DNA from: Candidatus Neomicrothrix sp. UBA7884
GTDB lineage: Bacteria > Actinomycetota > Acidimicrobiia > Acidimicrobiales > MedAcidi-G1
Assembly: GCA_002501135.1 (NCBI GenBank)
Contig: DLRQ01000001.1
Coordinates: 1-21,106 of the forward strand
DNA length: 21,106 nt
Direction: 5' to 3'
This document shows positions 14,421 through 21,106 of this stretch, one piece after another. The notes beneath the pieces were generated by a model that was not told the DNA's origin, searched no databases, and saw nothing but the letters and a program-made list of their open reading frames with translations. Position 1 is the stretch's first letter; every line of letters starts with the position of its first letter. The position numbers and the translations under genes are program-made.

Positions 14421-15086
14421 TCAGGCGGCCTTCGGAAGGACGATGAAGGCGAACGCCACGTAGTGGAGGGCTGCTGCCACGACAGTGAGCACGTGGAAGA
14501 CCTCGTGGAAGCCGAACGTGTCGGGCCACGGGTCGGGGCGGCGTAGGGCAAACACGATTCCGCCAGCGGTGTAGAGAAGGCCCCCGATGAGAAGCAGCAC
14601 GAATCCGGCCACCCCCAGGTTCTGCCAGGCATCGGCCACCACGGGCAGGAGGCTCCATCCGACCACCAGATAGGGGAGTGCGACAAGCGGTGTCGGGGCA
14701 TCCCTGTATCGCAGGCGTACGACTGCACCGATCAGGGCTCCTCCCCAGACCACCGGCAGCACGACCTTTATGGCCCAGGGTGAGAGGGCGAACACCGCCA
14801 CCGGGGTGTAGGTGGCTGCGATTGCAATGAAGATCGTGATGTGGTCGAGGCGCTGCATGATGAGTTGCCCCCTCTGGCCCCAGTCGATCCGGTGGTAGAG
14901 GGCAGAGACCCCGAACAGGGCCACGATTGAGAGGCTGTAGAGGGCCGTGATGAAACGGGGCCAGACACCGGGGGCGACGACGATCATTATCGGAGCGAGG
15001 GTGAGCGCAGCCGTGAACGCGGAGCGGTGTGAGACGCCCCGCAGAAGGGGCTTCAGGGGCGTTGGGTACTCTGAGAGCCTCTTCAC
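14421..15086 (-). CDS. Hemolysin III family (PAQR-like) membrane protein
   Basis: 221 residues, the normal length. About seven hydrophobic segments. The conserved metal-site residues of the HlyIII/PAQR superfamily are present: Ser61-x-x-x-His65 in VSALYHR, Asp81-His82 in RLDHITIFI, and His194-x-x-x-His198 in GFHEVFHVL. ATYTPVAVF and YTAGGIVFALRRPDPWP are also family motifs. The role is uncertain; members have been linked to membrane homeostasis or hydrolase activity. The chosen GTG start (15084-15086) overlaps the toxin stop as GTGA, with an AGGTG upstream. The open frame continues to 15548 across the toxin-antitoxin genes but has no family match there. This coupling ties its translation to the toxin-antitoxin transcript. 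Confidence 0.87.
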   Translation of the reverse strand: MKRLSEYPTPLKPLLRGVSHRSAFTAALTLAPIMIVVAPGVWPRFITALYSLSIVALFGVSALYHRIDWGQRGQLIMQRLDHITIFIAIAATYTPVAVFALSPWAIKVVLPVVWGGALIGAVVRLRYRDAPTPLVALPYLVVGWSLLPVVADAWQNLGVAGFVLLLIGGLLYTAGGIVFALRRPDPWPDTFGFHEVFHVLTVVAAALHYVAFAFIVLPKAA

Positions 15087-15385
15087 AACACCTGAAACCC
15101 TAGGGGCCGTGTGTGCGGCTCGGCGGCGGGGGTCCGTTTCGTAGCAACCGATCTGTGGCGAATTGTCAGGATCCTCACGGTGTGACCGTTGTCGACGACT
15201 TGGTAGATGATTCGGTATGCACCTATTCGTAGAGAGGAGAGACTCCTGAGGCGCCCCTGAAGAGGCTTGCCGGCATCGGGATTCCGCTCGAGGAGTCCAA
15301 CGGACTCCATGACCATTTCTGCCAGCCGCCAGGGCAGGGCCTCGGTGTCCTTTCGTGCCCGGCGACCGAGCACGACGCGGGTCAT
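15083..15385 (-). CDS. RelE/ParE family toxin
   Basis: 100 residues. Starts MTRVVLGRRARKDTEALP; a two-helix hairpin comes first, followed by the sheet LSSLRIGAYRIIYQV and VRILTIRHRSVA, the standard RelE/ParE pattern. RelE members cut mRNA on the ribosome; ParE members poison gyrase. The sequence looks nearer to RelE (many basic residues), but this is not decisive. The start ATG overlaps the antitoxin stop by 4 nt and the stop overlaps hemolysin III by 4 nt. The last 18 residues (from KRTPAAEP) extend beyond the fold. Confidence 0.88.
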   Translation of the reverse strand: MTRVVLGRRARKDTEALPWRLAEMVMESVGLLERNPDAGKPLQGRLRSLSSLRIGAYRIIYQVVDNGHTVRILTIRHRSVATKRTPAAEPHTRPLGFQVL

Positions 15386-15669
15386 GTGTTGTCGGGTTGT
15401 CGTGCGTCCATTTCGGCCTGGAACTCGGCAAGTGTGGTGAAGTCACCCCGGGCGAAGTCGGCGAGGCCCTTTTCAATCGCGGCCATGGTCTCGGAATCGG
15501 GCAGGATCTCTGCTGTCTCCTCGAGTGCCTCGTACTCGTCGATGCCAACGAGGGTTGCCTCGGGTCGTCCGTTCCTGGTCACGACGACATGTTCGCCTCT
15601 ACGTGTGACACCGTCGAGAAGGCTTGACAGTTCAGCTCTGAACTGGCGGACTGAAACGGTTCTTGCCAT
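15382..15669 (-). CDS. Phd/YefM family antitoxin
   Basis: 95 residues from ATG 15669. RTVSVRQFRAELSSLLDGV, then GEHVVVTRNGRPEATLVG and IDEYEALEET, are the standard Phd/YefM DNA-binding fold. The acidic C-terminal part (DSETMAAIEKGLADFARGD) is the toxin-neutralising tail. ATG 15684 is in frame five codons earlier; neither has a visible Shine-Dalgarno. Antitoxin first, toxin second with 4-nt overlap, is the usual arrangement. Probably represses its own promoter through the upstream inverted repeat. Confidence 0.9.
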   Translation of the reverse strand: MARTVSVRQFRAELSSLLDGVTRRGEHVVVTRNGRPEATLVGIDEYEALEETAEILPDSETMAAIEKGLADFARGDFTTLAEFQAEMDARQPDNT

Positions 15670-15698
15670 GTCGCCAGAGAACATGATGTGACTGGAGT

Positions 15699-15720
15699 TG
15701 TGTACGAAACTATGTACACA
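15699..15720. promoter_or_regulatory. Inverted repeat with TGTACA core, candidate Phd/YefM operator
   Basis: TGTGTAC (15699-15705), 8-nt spacer, GTACACA (15714-15720), perfect arms, 30-51 bp upstream of the antitoxin start. TGTACA occurs at 15713-15718. The yefM-yoeB operator of E. coli contains TGTACA-centred palindromes (established knowledge), so autoregulation by the antitoxin-toxin complex is likely. On the minus strand the right arm overlaps a CATAGT sequence that could be a -10 box. Confidence 0.65.
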
Positions 15721-15806
15721 GCCTGTTGTTATTGGATTGGCACACCGGCGCTCCGGATCGGGCAGACTCTGCGGATTCGTGACGACTGGTCGGGGGAGGT
15801 TGACAG

Positions 15807-17480
15807 GTGGGTGAGCAGGCCCGGGGCCACTACGACTTCGTGATCGTCGGCGGTGGGTCAGCCGGTTGTGCCCTGGCCAACCGCCTCAGCGCAGACCCCT
15901 CGAACCGGGTGCTCGTGATCGAGGCTGGCCGCCCCGACTACCGGTGGGACGTATTCATCCACATGCCGGCCGCCCTCTCGTTCGGTATAGGCAACCGGTT
16001 CTACGACTGGAGGTACGAGTCCGAGCCGGAACCCGAGATGGGAGGCCGCCGGGTCTACCACGCACGCGGCAAGGTGCTGGGTGGTTCGTCGAGCATCAAC
16101 GGCATGATCTTCCAGCGGGGCAACCCGATGGACTTCGACCGGTGGGCTGCCACCCCCGGCTGTGAGGACTGGGACTACGCCCACTGTCTTCCCTATTTCA
16201 GGCGCATGGAGACCTGTCTGGCCGGAGAGGACGACTGGCGCGGTGGTGATGGCCCCCTGGTGCTCGAACGTGGACCCGCCACCAGCCGGCTGTTCCAGGC
16301 ATTCTTCAAGGCGGTACAGCAGGCCGGGCACCCGTTGACAGATGATGTCAACGGCTACCGCCAAGAGGGCTTCAACGCATTTGACCGGAACATCCATCGA
16401 GGGCGGCGTCTTTCGGCTGCGAGGGCCTACCTCCACCCAGTGCTGAACCGGCCCAACCTTGAGGTTGTTACCCGGGCACAGGCGACGAGGATTCTGTTTG
16501 AGGGGACACGGGCGGTCGGGGTCGAGCACCAGCGACGCGGCAGGCGCACCAGGAGCGTGGCACGAGCCGCCGAGGTGATCCTGTGCGGTGGGGCCATCAA
16601 CACGCCGCACCTGCTTCAGCTCTCCGGCATCGGGCCTGCTGCGGTTCTGGCAGACGCCGGGGTCGAGCAGCTGGTCGACCTGCCGGGTGTGGGCGAGAAC
16701 CTTCAGGACCACCTTGAGGTGTACGTGCAGTATGCATGCACCAAACCGGTCTCGATGGCGCCATATCTGGCAATGTGGCGCCGCCCCTGGGTCGGGCTGC
16801 AGTGGCTGTTCCGGCGTGGGCCCGGCGCCACAAACCACTTCGAGGCGGGAGGTTTCCTGCGTGGCAACGAGAAGGTGGGTTGGCCCAACCTCATGTTCCA
16901 CTTCCTGCCGATCGCCATCCGGTATGACGGTTCGGTGCCTTCTGCCGGCCACGGTTACCAGTTCCACATCGGTCCCATGTTCTCCAACTCCCGCGGGTGG
17001 GTCAGGATCAGGTCGGACAATCCGTTTGAGAAGCCCAGGATGCTCTTCAACTACCTGTCCACCCCCGAGGACCGTCGCGAGTGGTCAGAGGCAATCAAGG
17101 CGGCGCGCAACATCATGGGTCAGGCGGCCTTCGACGAGTTCAACGGTGGCGAACTGTCACCCGGGCCCGAGGTGCAGGGCGACGAGGCGATTCTGGAGTG
17201 GGTAAGGCGAGACGCCGAGACAGCGTTGCACCCTTCGTGCACCGCACGTATGGGAACCGACGACATGGCAGTGGTCGACCCGCGGTCAATGCGGGTACAC
17301 GGAACCGAGGGCCTGAGGGTGGTCGACGCCTCGGTCATGCCGACCCTCACAAACGGCAACATCTACGCTCCCGTGATGATGACCGCTGAGAAGGCAGCCG
17401 ACCTGATCCTCGGAAACACGCCGCTGGAGGCGTCGGCGGCGCCGCACTACCGACACGATGAGAGCGAGGTTGAACGGTGA
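15807..17480 (+). CDS. betA: Choline dehydrogenase (GMC oxidoreductase, BetA)
   Basis: 557 residues, the length of E. coli BetA. FAD motif VIVGGGSAGCALANRL (about 12-27). GMC signature 1 is RGKVLGGSSSINGMIFQRGN (87-106). Signature 2 is GGAINTPHLLQLSGIGPA (261-278). Catalytic His475 in ALHPSCTARMG and Asn518 in TNGNIYAPVMM. BetA-like features include PDYRWD, MPAALSFG, YESEPEPEM, PGVGENLQDHLEVY and SNSRGWVRIRSDNP. It oxidises choline to betaine aldehyde (some also to glycine betaine) at the membrane, passing electrons to the respiratory chain. Another onium alcohol could be the real substrate. Start GTG 15807 has GGAGG eight bases upstream. The stop overlaps the start of the DmdA-like gene (GTGA), so both are translated together. 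No betaine aldehyde dehydrogenase (BetB) gene is in the window. Confidence 0.88.
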   Translation: MGEQARGHYDFVIVGGGSAGCALANRLSADPSNRVLVIEAGRPDYRWDVFIHMPAALSFGIGNRFYDWRYESEPEPEMGGRRVYHARGKVLGGSSSINGMIFQRGNPMDFDRWAATPGCEDWDYAHCLPYFRRMETCLAGEDDWRGGDGPLVLERGPATSRLFQAFFKAVQQAGHPLTDDVNGYRQEGFNAFDRNIHRGRRLSAARAYLHPVLNRPNLEVVTRAQATRILFEGTRAVGVEHQRRGRRTRSVARAAEVILCGGAINTPHLLQLSGIGPAAVLADAGVEQLVDLPGVGENLQDHLEVYVQYACTKPVSMAPYLAMWRRPWVGLQWLFRRGPGATNHFEAGGFLRGNEKVGWPNLMFHFLPIAIRYDGSVPSAGHGYQFHIGPMFSNSRGWVRIRSDNPFEKPRMLFNYLSTPEDRREWSEAIKAARNIMGQAAFDEFNGGELSPGPEVQGDEAILEWVRRDAETALHPSCTARMGTDDMAVVDPRSMRVHGTEGLRVVDASVMPTLTNGNIYAPVMMTAEKAADLILGNTPLEASAAPHYRHDESEVER

Positions 17481-18598
17481 GTTTCACGATTGGCCTGGGG
17501 GCCAGGATTCGCAAGTCACCGTTCTATGAGGCGATGTCCGCACACGGGATGACGTATGCGAGCGTCTACAACAAGATGGTCCTGCCGGAGTCGTTCGGGG
17601 ACCCCGATGCCGAGTACAAGGCGCTTGTAGAGCGTGTGTCGCTGTGGGACGTGGCCTGCGAACGCCAGGTTGAGGTGGTTGGGCCTGACGCCTTCGAACT
17701 GGTGCAGTACGTGTCGGCCCGCGACATGGTCGGGTGCGCCGTCGGGCGTGTGCGCTATGCACCGATCTGCGACCACGAGGGGACGCTGATCAACGACCCG
17801 ATGATTCTGAAGTTGGCCGAGGACCGCTTCTGGTTCTCCATCGCAGACAGCGACCTGCTGTTGTGGATAAAGGCGGTCGGTGCCGAGCGGGGCCTGGACT
17901 GCCGGGTGTTCGAACCCGACGTGTCGCCGCTGGGCGTGCAGGGGCCGCGCGCCGAGGATGTGATGGTTGACATGTTGGGCGAGTGGGTGCGAGACGTTCC
18001 CTTCTTCGGATTCGTAGACGTGGAGCACGACGGCATCCCCTTCGTGCTGTGCCGTTCGGGGTGGAGCGGACAGGGCGGGTTCGAACTGTTCCTGACCGAT
18101 GGTTCACGCGGCAACGACCTGTGGAAGGCCGTGTGGGAGGCGGGTGAGCCCTATGGGATCCACCCCGGTGGGCCAATGTCTGATGAGCGGATCGAGTCGG
18201 GGTTGTTTTCGTATGGAACCGACTGTGGCGGTGGCGCCTCGCCGCTGGAGGTGGGGCTGGGGCGCTTCTTGTCCCTCGACCGCGAGGACGACTTTGTCGG
18301 CAAGGCGGCCCTGTTGGCCGAGCGTGAGCGGGGCCCGGCGCGGAGGCTGGTGAAGGTGCTGCTGTCGGGTGAGCGTCTGGATGTGCCGAGCGAGCACCCG
18401 TGGCCGGTTTACGCTGGCGGTGCTGGCGGTACTGGCGAAGAGGTGGGAACCGTGCGGTCGGCGGTGTGGTCCCCGAAGCACAGTTCGAACCTGGCGCTGG
18501 CCCTGGTGCCGTCTGAGGTGGCCGGGGGTGGGTTCGTGGCGGTGACGCCCGAGGGCGACGAGCTGGAGGCCGTCCACCTGGCTTATTTCGGGGAGTAG
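17477..18598 (+). CDS. dmdA: DMSP demethylase (DmdA) or close GcvT-fold tetrahydrofolate-dependent demethylase
   Basis: 373 residues; the SAR11 DmdA is about 369. DmdA moves one methyl group of dimethylsulfoniopropionate to tetrahydrofolate, giving methylmercaptopropionate. Motifs shared with DmdA as I recall it, and not with ordinary glycine-cleavage GcvT: RIRKSPFYEAM, VYNKMVLPESFG, LWDVACERQVEV (56-68), RVRYAPICDHEGTLINDP (91-108), DRFWFSIADSDLLLW (116-130), VQGPRAE, FFGF, SGWSGQGGFELF (194-205) and ERIESGLFSYGTDC (237-250). Residues 1 to about 270 are the GCV_T folate-binding part and the rest is the C-terminal barrel. It is fused by GTGA overlap to betA, with GAGG eight bases upstream. 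Because the partner is a choline dehydrogenase, the methyl donor might instead be glycine betaine or a related onium compound. DmdA relatives with other substrates exist, so the family is sure but the substrate is not. Confidence 0.8.
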   Translation: MSFTIGLGARIRKSPFYEAMSAHGMTYASVYNKMVLPESFGDPDAEYKALVERVSLWDVACERQVEVVGPDAFELVQYVSARDMVGCAVGRVRYAPICDHEGTLINDPMILKLAEDRFWFSIADSDLLLWIKAVGAERGLDCRVFEPDVSPLGVQGPRAEDVMVDMLGEWVRDVPFFGFVDVEHDGIPFVLCRSGWSGQGGFELFLTDGSRGNDLWKAVWEAGEPYGIHPGGPMSDERIESGLFSYGTDCGGGASPLEVGLGRFLSLDREDDFVGKAALLAERERGPARRLVKVLLSGERLDVPSEHPWPVYAGGAGGTGEEVGTVRSAVWSPKHSSNLALALVPSEVAGGGFVAVTPEGDELEAVHLAYFGE

Positions 18599-18619
18599 GC
18601 GAGGCGGGTCAGACTGCTG

Positions 18620-19807
18620 TCACAAGCGCTGAAGCAGGGTCCCGGTTCCGATGCCGCCGCCGCAGCACATGGTGACAAGGGCGTGGTCCGCTCCGGTGCG
18701 CTGCAGTTCGTGAACGGCCTTGGTAGTGAGAATGGCTCCGGTGCCTCCGAGCGGGTGACCGAGGGCGATGGCGCCGCCGTTGGGGTTCACCCGTTCCATG
18801 TCGGCCCCGAACTCCTTTTCCCAGGCAAGAACCACCGAGGCGAATGCCTCGTTGATCTCCACGACGTCGATGTCGTCGATTGTCATCGAGTTGTCAGCCA
18901 GCAACTTGGCTGTGGCGCCTATTGGCCCGGTCAACATGAGTTCCGGGTCGGAGCCGATCAGGCATGTGTCGACGAACCGGGCGATCGGCGTGACTCCCAG
19001 TGCCTCGGCCTTGGCGGCGGTCATCAGCAGCAGTGCCCCGGCTCCGTCGGAGATCTGAGACGAGGTGGCCGCGGTGTGTACGCCGTCTTCACGGCCGGTT
19101 GGGCGTAGACCGGCAAGGGTTTCCATGCTGGTGTCGCGGAGGCCCTCGTCGCGGGTAATGGTGGTGGTGTCGCCCGTGGGGGAGCCGTCCTCGTCCATGA
19201 CCGGAGCCTCAACGGGAACGATCTGGGTTCCGAAACGGTCCTCTTCCCATGCCCGAGCCGCCCGGTCCTGGGACATCTTCCCGAAGGAATCGCAGTCCTC
19301 GCGGGTGATTCCCCACTGGTCGGCGATTCGCTCAGAACCCTCGAACTGGGTGGTGAACTCATAGTGCTCAAAGTAGTTGTGGTTGATCGGCAGGCCGGAG
19401 TCAGGATCCCTGGGGGTGGTTGCACCGAACTTGACCCGGCTCATCAACTCCACCCCACAGCCAACGGCGACATCAACGGTGCCGGAGGCGACGAGCGCAT
19501 AGGCCAGGTTGGTGGCCTGCTGGGAGGAGCCGCACTGCGTGTCAACCGTGGTTGCGGGCACATCAATTGGCAGACCAGCGGTCAGCCATGCCGTACGGGT
19601 GACGTTCATGGACTGCATGCCAACCTGGCCTACGCACCCGCCTACAACCTGGCCGACCTCGAGTGGGTCGACCCCGGAACGGTCAAACAGGGCCTTTTGG
19701 ACTGCACCCAGGACGTCAACGGAGTGGCATGTGGAGAGGCCGCCACCGCGCCTGCCGATCGGAGTTCGGACAGCCTCGGCGATAACTACCTGGTCTGGAG
19801 ATGTCAC
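18620..19807 (-). CDS. Thiolase (acetyl-CoA C-acyltransferase)
   Basis: 395 residues from GTG 19807 (CAGGAG six bases upstream; the frame opens earlier at 19861). Beta-ketothiolases cleave or form beta-ketoacyl-CoA with acetyl-CoA. The nucleophile is Cys92 in TVDTQCGSSQQA, His351 lies in ALGHPLGGTGA and the acid/base Cys381 lies in MCCGGGIGTG. EINEAFASV is also canonical. PIGRRGGGLS and the VVGGCVGQVG segment fit the actinobacterial fatty-acid or steroid degradative thiolases, but chain-length preference cannot be told. It is convergent with the DmdA-like gene (21 nt gap) and divergent from the CDF gene; the 148-bp gap 19808-19955 shows no clear promoter. The acyl-CoA dehydrogenase at the right edge is another beta-oxidation gene. 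Confidence 0.92.
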   Translation of the reverse strand: MTSPDQVVIAEAVRTPIGRRGGGLSTCHSVDVLGAVQKALFDRSGVDPLEVGQVVGGCVGQVGMQSMNVTRTAWLTAGLPIDVPATTVDTQCGSSQQATNLAYALVASGTVDVAVGCGVELMSRVKFGATTPRDPDSGLPINHNYFEHYEFTTQFEGSERIADQWGITREDCDSFGKMSQDRAARAWEEDRFGTQIVPVEAPVMDEDGSPTGDTTTITRDEGLRDTSMETLAGLRPTGREDGVHTAATSSQISDGAGALLLMTAAKAEALGVTPIARFVDTCLIGSDPELMLTGPIGATAKLLADNSMTIDDIDVVEINEAFASVVLAWEKEFGADMERVNPNGGAIALGHPLGGTGAILTTKAVHELQRTGADHALVTMCCGGGIGTGTLLQRL

Positions 19808-19955
19808 TGCGTGCTCCTGGGGGTCGGGTTCGGCAGGCCTGCTAGCCGGTCCTGCGTGCACCCGACCATACAGTTGGTCCGATGAGCACAGGAAAGCGGG
19901 CTGGCATGGTGGCCGTCGAGGGGGTCGCGCCTGGCCTGGCCGGGTATGAGCCGTC

Positions 19956-20873
19956 GTGAGCGCTCCCAGGAGTGACCACAGTGGCCACTCCCACGGGAGG
20001 CCCGGTGCGGGGCCGGTGCTGCGCTGGGCGCTTGCGGCAAACGGGGTGCTGCTGGTCGTTCAGGTAGCGGGTGCGGTCCTGTTCGGCTCCCTTGCCCTGT
20101 TTGCCGACACGGTCCACCAGGGATCCGACGTGTTCGCCCTGGTGGTCGCCTCGGTTGCCATGTCTCTATCGTCCCGGGCACCAAGCAACCGGTACAGCTT
20201 TGGTCTGAGGCGTGCAGAGGTCATGGTGGCCCTCCTGAACGCAGTGCTGCTGCTGGTTGCTGCAGGTTGGATATTCGTGGAGGCGTCACGGCGCATCAGC
20301 GACCCGCCCGAGGTCTCGGGGTGGGGGGTGTTCACGGTGGCCGTCGTCGGTCTCTGTGTGAACGGCGGCAGCGCATGGATGCTCCAGCGCAGCGGCGACC
20401 GGAGCCTCAACATCTCTGGAGCTGCGCTTCACCTGCTCAGCGATGCAGCCGGTTCCTTCGGTGTGCTCGTAGCCGGCCTTGCCGTCGTGTTCTGGGATGC
20501 GACCTGGGTTGATCCCGCAGTGTCGTTCGTGATTGCCGGGCTGGTCCTGTGGTCCGGGGTGGGGCTGGTCAGCCGAACAACCCGCATCCTGTTTGAGGGA
20601 ACACCTGCCGGAGTCGACACCACCGAACTGACTGCTGCCATGACATCCCATGAGAGCGTCGACGACGTGCACCACCTGCACGTCTGGGCTGTGGACTCAA
20701 TGATGGTCGCACTCAGTGCCCACGTGGTGGTGGCCGCAGACAGCCTCCACGAAGCGCAGGTGGTTGGAGCCGAGTTGGAGGGGTCTCTTGCGAAAATGGG
20801 GGTTTCCCACGTGACCCTGGCTCTGGAGTGCCACCCGTGTGGAGAAGGCCACGACGTGGACGGTGGCTCGTGA
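19956..20873 (+). CDS. Cation diffusion facilitator (CzcD/ZnT-type) metal efflux protein
   Basis: 305 residues, six membrane segments. A short histidine-rich N-terminus (His8, His11, His13) is typical of zinc exporters. The transport site is HxxxD in segment 2 (His54...Asp58 in DTVHQGSD) and HxxxD in segment 5 (His159...Asp163 in LHLLSDAAGS). An HD/HD site is usual for zinc or cobalt CzcD/ZnT-type members. The cytoplasmic C-terminal domain carries VDDVHHLHVWAVDS, LSAHVVV, and ends ECHPCGEGHD with further metal-type ligands. It exports zinc-like cations by proton exchange. The start is GTG 19956; an ATG at 19946 is out of frame, and the RBS is weak. Confidence 0.92.
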   Translation: MSAPRSDHSGHSHGRPGAGPVLRWALAANGVLLVVQVAGAVLFGSLALFADTVHQGSDVFALVVASVAMSLSSRAPSNRYSFGLRRAEVMVALLNAVLLLVAAGWIFVEASRRISDPPEVSGWGVFTVAVVGLCVNGGSAWMLQRSGDRSLNISGAALHLLSDAAGSFGVLVAGLAVVFWDATWVDPAVSFVIAGLVLWSGVGLVSRTTRILFEGTPAGVDTTELTAAMTSHESVDDVHHLHVWAVDSMMVALSAHVVVAADSLHEAQVVGAELEGSLAKMGVSHVTLALECHPCGEGHDVDGGS

Positions 20874-20904
20874 CCCGGCCAGGTGCACGGTGACCCCATG
20901 ATCT

Positions 20905-20916
20905 GACCCCGGGGTC
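20905..20916. terminator. Palindrome between convergent CDF and acyl-CoA dehydrogenase genes
   Basis: GACCCCGGGGTC is a perfect 12-bp palindrome. A second TGACCCC at 20891-20897 could pair with the same GGGGTC over a 13-nt loop. It lies in a 79-bp convergent gap, so a terminator role is possible, but there is no T-tract and the central stem would need a CCGG loop. Confidence 0.25.
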
Positions 20917-20952
20917 TCAAATCGGTACCCGACCCAGCCGGGCTCGATCCAG

Positions 20953-21106
20953 TTAGATGGGCAGACCGCCTGTGGCGGATGCCGTGCTGCCGTGGTCCTT
21001 GTAGGCGGCGATGGTCCGCTGGGCGATGCGCATCTGGTGTATCTCGTCGGCGCCGTCGGCGAAGCGGGCCCAGCGGGCGTGCTGGTACATGTGGGCAAGG
21101 GGGGTG
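20953..21106 (-). CDS. Acyl-CoA dehydrogenase, C-terminal end (5' part beyond the window)
   Basis: The minus strand is open from the right edge to TAA at 20955-20953, giving the last 50 residues. HARWARFADGADEIHQMRIA is the well-known C-terminal segment of acyl-CoA dehydrogenases ('R..R.aDG.dEvH'), where the chain contacts FAD and the neighbouring subunit. These flavoenzymes oxidise acyl-CoA to enoyl-CoA in beta-oxidation or amino-acid breakdown. The catalytic base and substrate pocket are outside the window, so chain-length class is unknown. The long tail (KDHGSTASATGGLPI) is variable in the family. Confidence 0.82.
   Translation of the reverse strand, partial: TPLAHMYQHARWARFADGADEIHQMRIAQRTIAAYKDHGSTASATGGLPI

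Noticed and set aside
15087..15548. Upstream extension of the hemolysin III frame
   Set aside because: It overlaps the toxin and antitoxin genes in another frame and shows no membrane or family pattern; GTG 15086 gives the normal family length.
15858..16967. 369-residue minus-strand frame opposite betA
   Set aside because: No domain resemblance, and the plus strand matches BetA over its full length.
17477..18598. Ordinary glycine-cleavage T protein
   Set aside because: No GcvH, GcvP or other glycine cleavage gene nearby, and several motifs match DmdA rather than GcvT.

Overview
The window is GC-rich, densely coded bacterial DNA with many GTG starts, a probable TTG start, 4-nt gene overlaps and convergent gaps of only 7-80 nt. 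The gene content (complete branched-chain amino acid type ABC transporter core, BetA, a DmdA-like demethylase, thiolase, acyl-CoA dehydrogenase, NYN-LOTUS protein, class C beta-lactamase-fold hydrolase) suggests an actinobacterium, perhaps a marine Acidimicrobiia-type heterotroph. That placement is inference; there is no rRNA or marker gene here. I saw no tRNA, rRNA, CRISPR array, insertion sequence or phage gene.

Layout. 1-1088 (+): the 3' end of a probable aconitase X small (swivel) subunit, disturbed by a 65-bp tandem duplication, then an ornithine cyclodeaminase/mu-crystallin family reductase. This pair is typical of cis-3-hydroxy-L-proline breakdown. 1096-3377 (-): a three-gene cluster of class IV aminotransferase, sulfotransferase-like P-loop protein and an AhpD/carboxymuconolactone decarboxylase-fold protein. 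The third gene has an in-frame UGA exactly where the second cysteine of the CxxC motif should be. A 6-bp hairpin with loop GGUCU follows, at the same distance from UGA as in E. coli fdhF. I read it as an undivided selenoprotein gene (CxxU), and it is the main discovery in the window. 3590-8122 (+): livH-livM-livG-livF, each overlapping the next by 4 nt, with no substrate-binding protein. 8151-11226 (-): threonine aldolase, SDR dehydrogenase and FAD amine/amino-acid oxidoreductase, probably one operon.

11417-14379 (+): class C beta-lactamase-fold hydrolase, NYN-LOTUS RNase-like protein and FMN split-barrel protein. 14421-15669 (-): a Phd/YefM-RelE type toxin-antitoxin pair overlapping the start of a hemolysin III gene, with a TGTACA-type operator upstream. 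15807-18598 (+): choline dehydrogenase BetA overlapping a DmdA-like tetrahydrofolate-dependent demethylase. 18620-19807 (-): thiolase. 19956-20873 (+): zinc-type cation diffusion facilitator. 20953-21106 (-): C-terminal end of an acyl-CoA dehydrogenase, cut by the window edge.

Taken together, the region looks like a catabolic neighbourhood for small nitrogen and sulfur osmolytes and amino acids: choline/betaine or DMSP through BetA and the DmdA-like protein, N-methyl amines through the FAD oxidoreductase, hydroxyproline through AcnX and the OCD-family reductase, and glycine/threonine through the aldolase. The shared-pathway reading is inference from gene content. The individual family assignments rest on motifs visible in the sequence. 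No stretch longer than about 215 bases lacks a gene.
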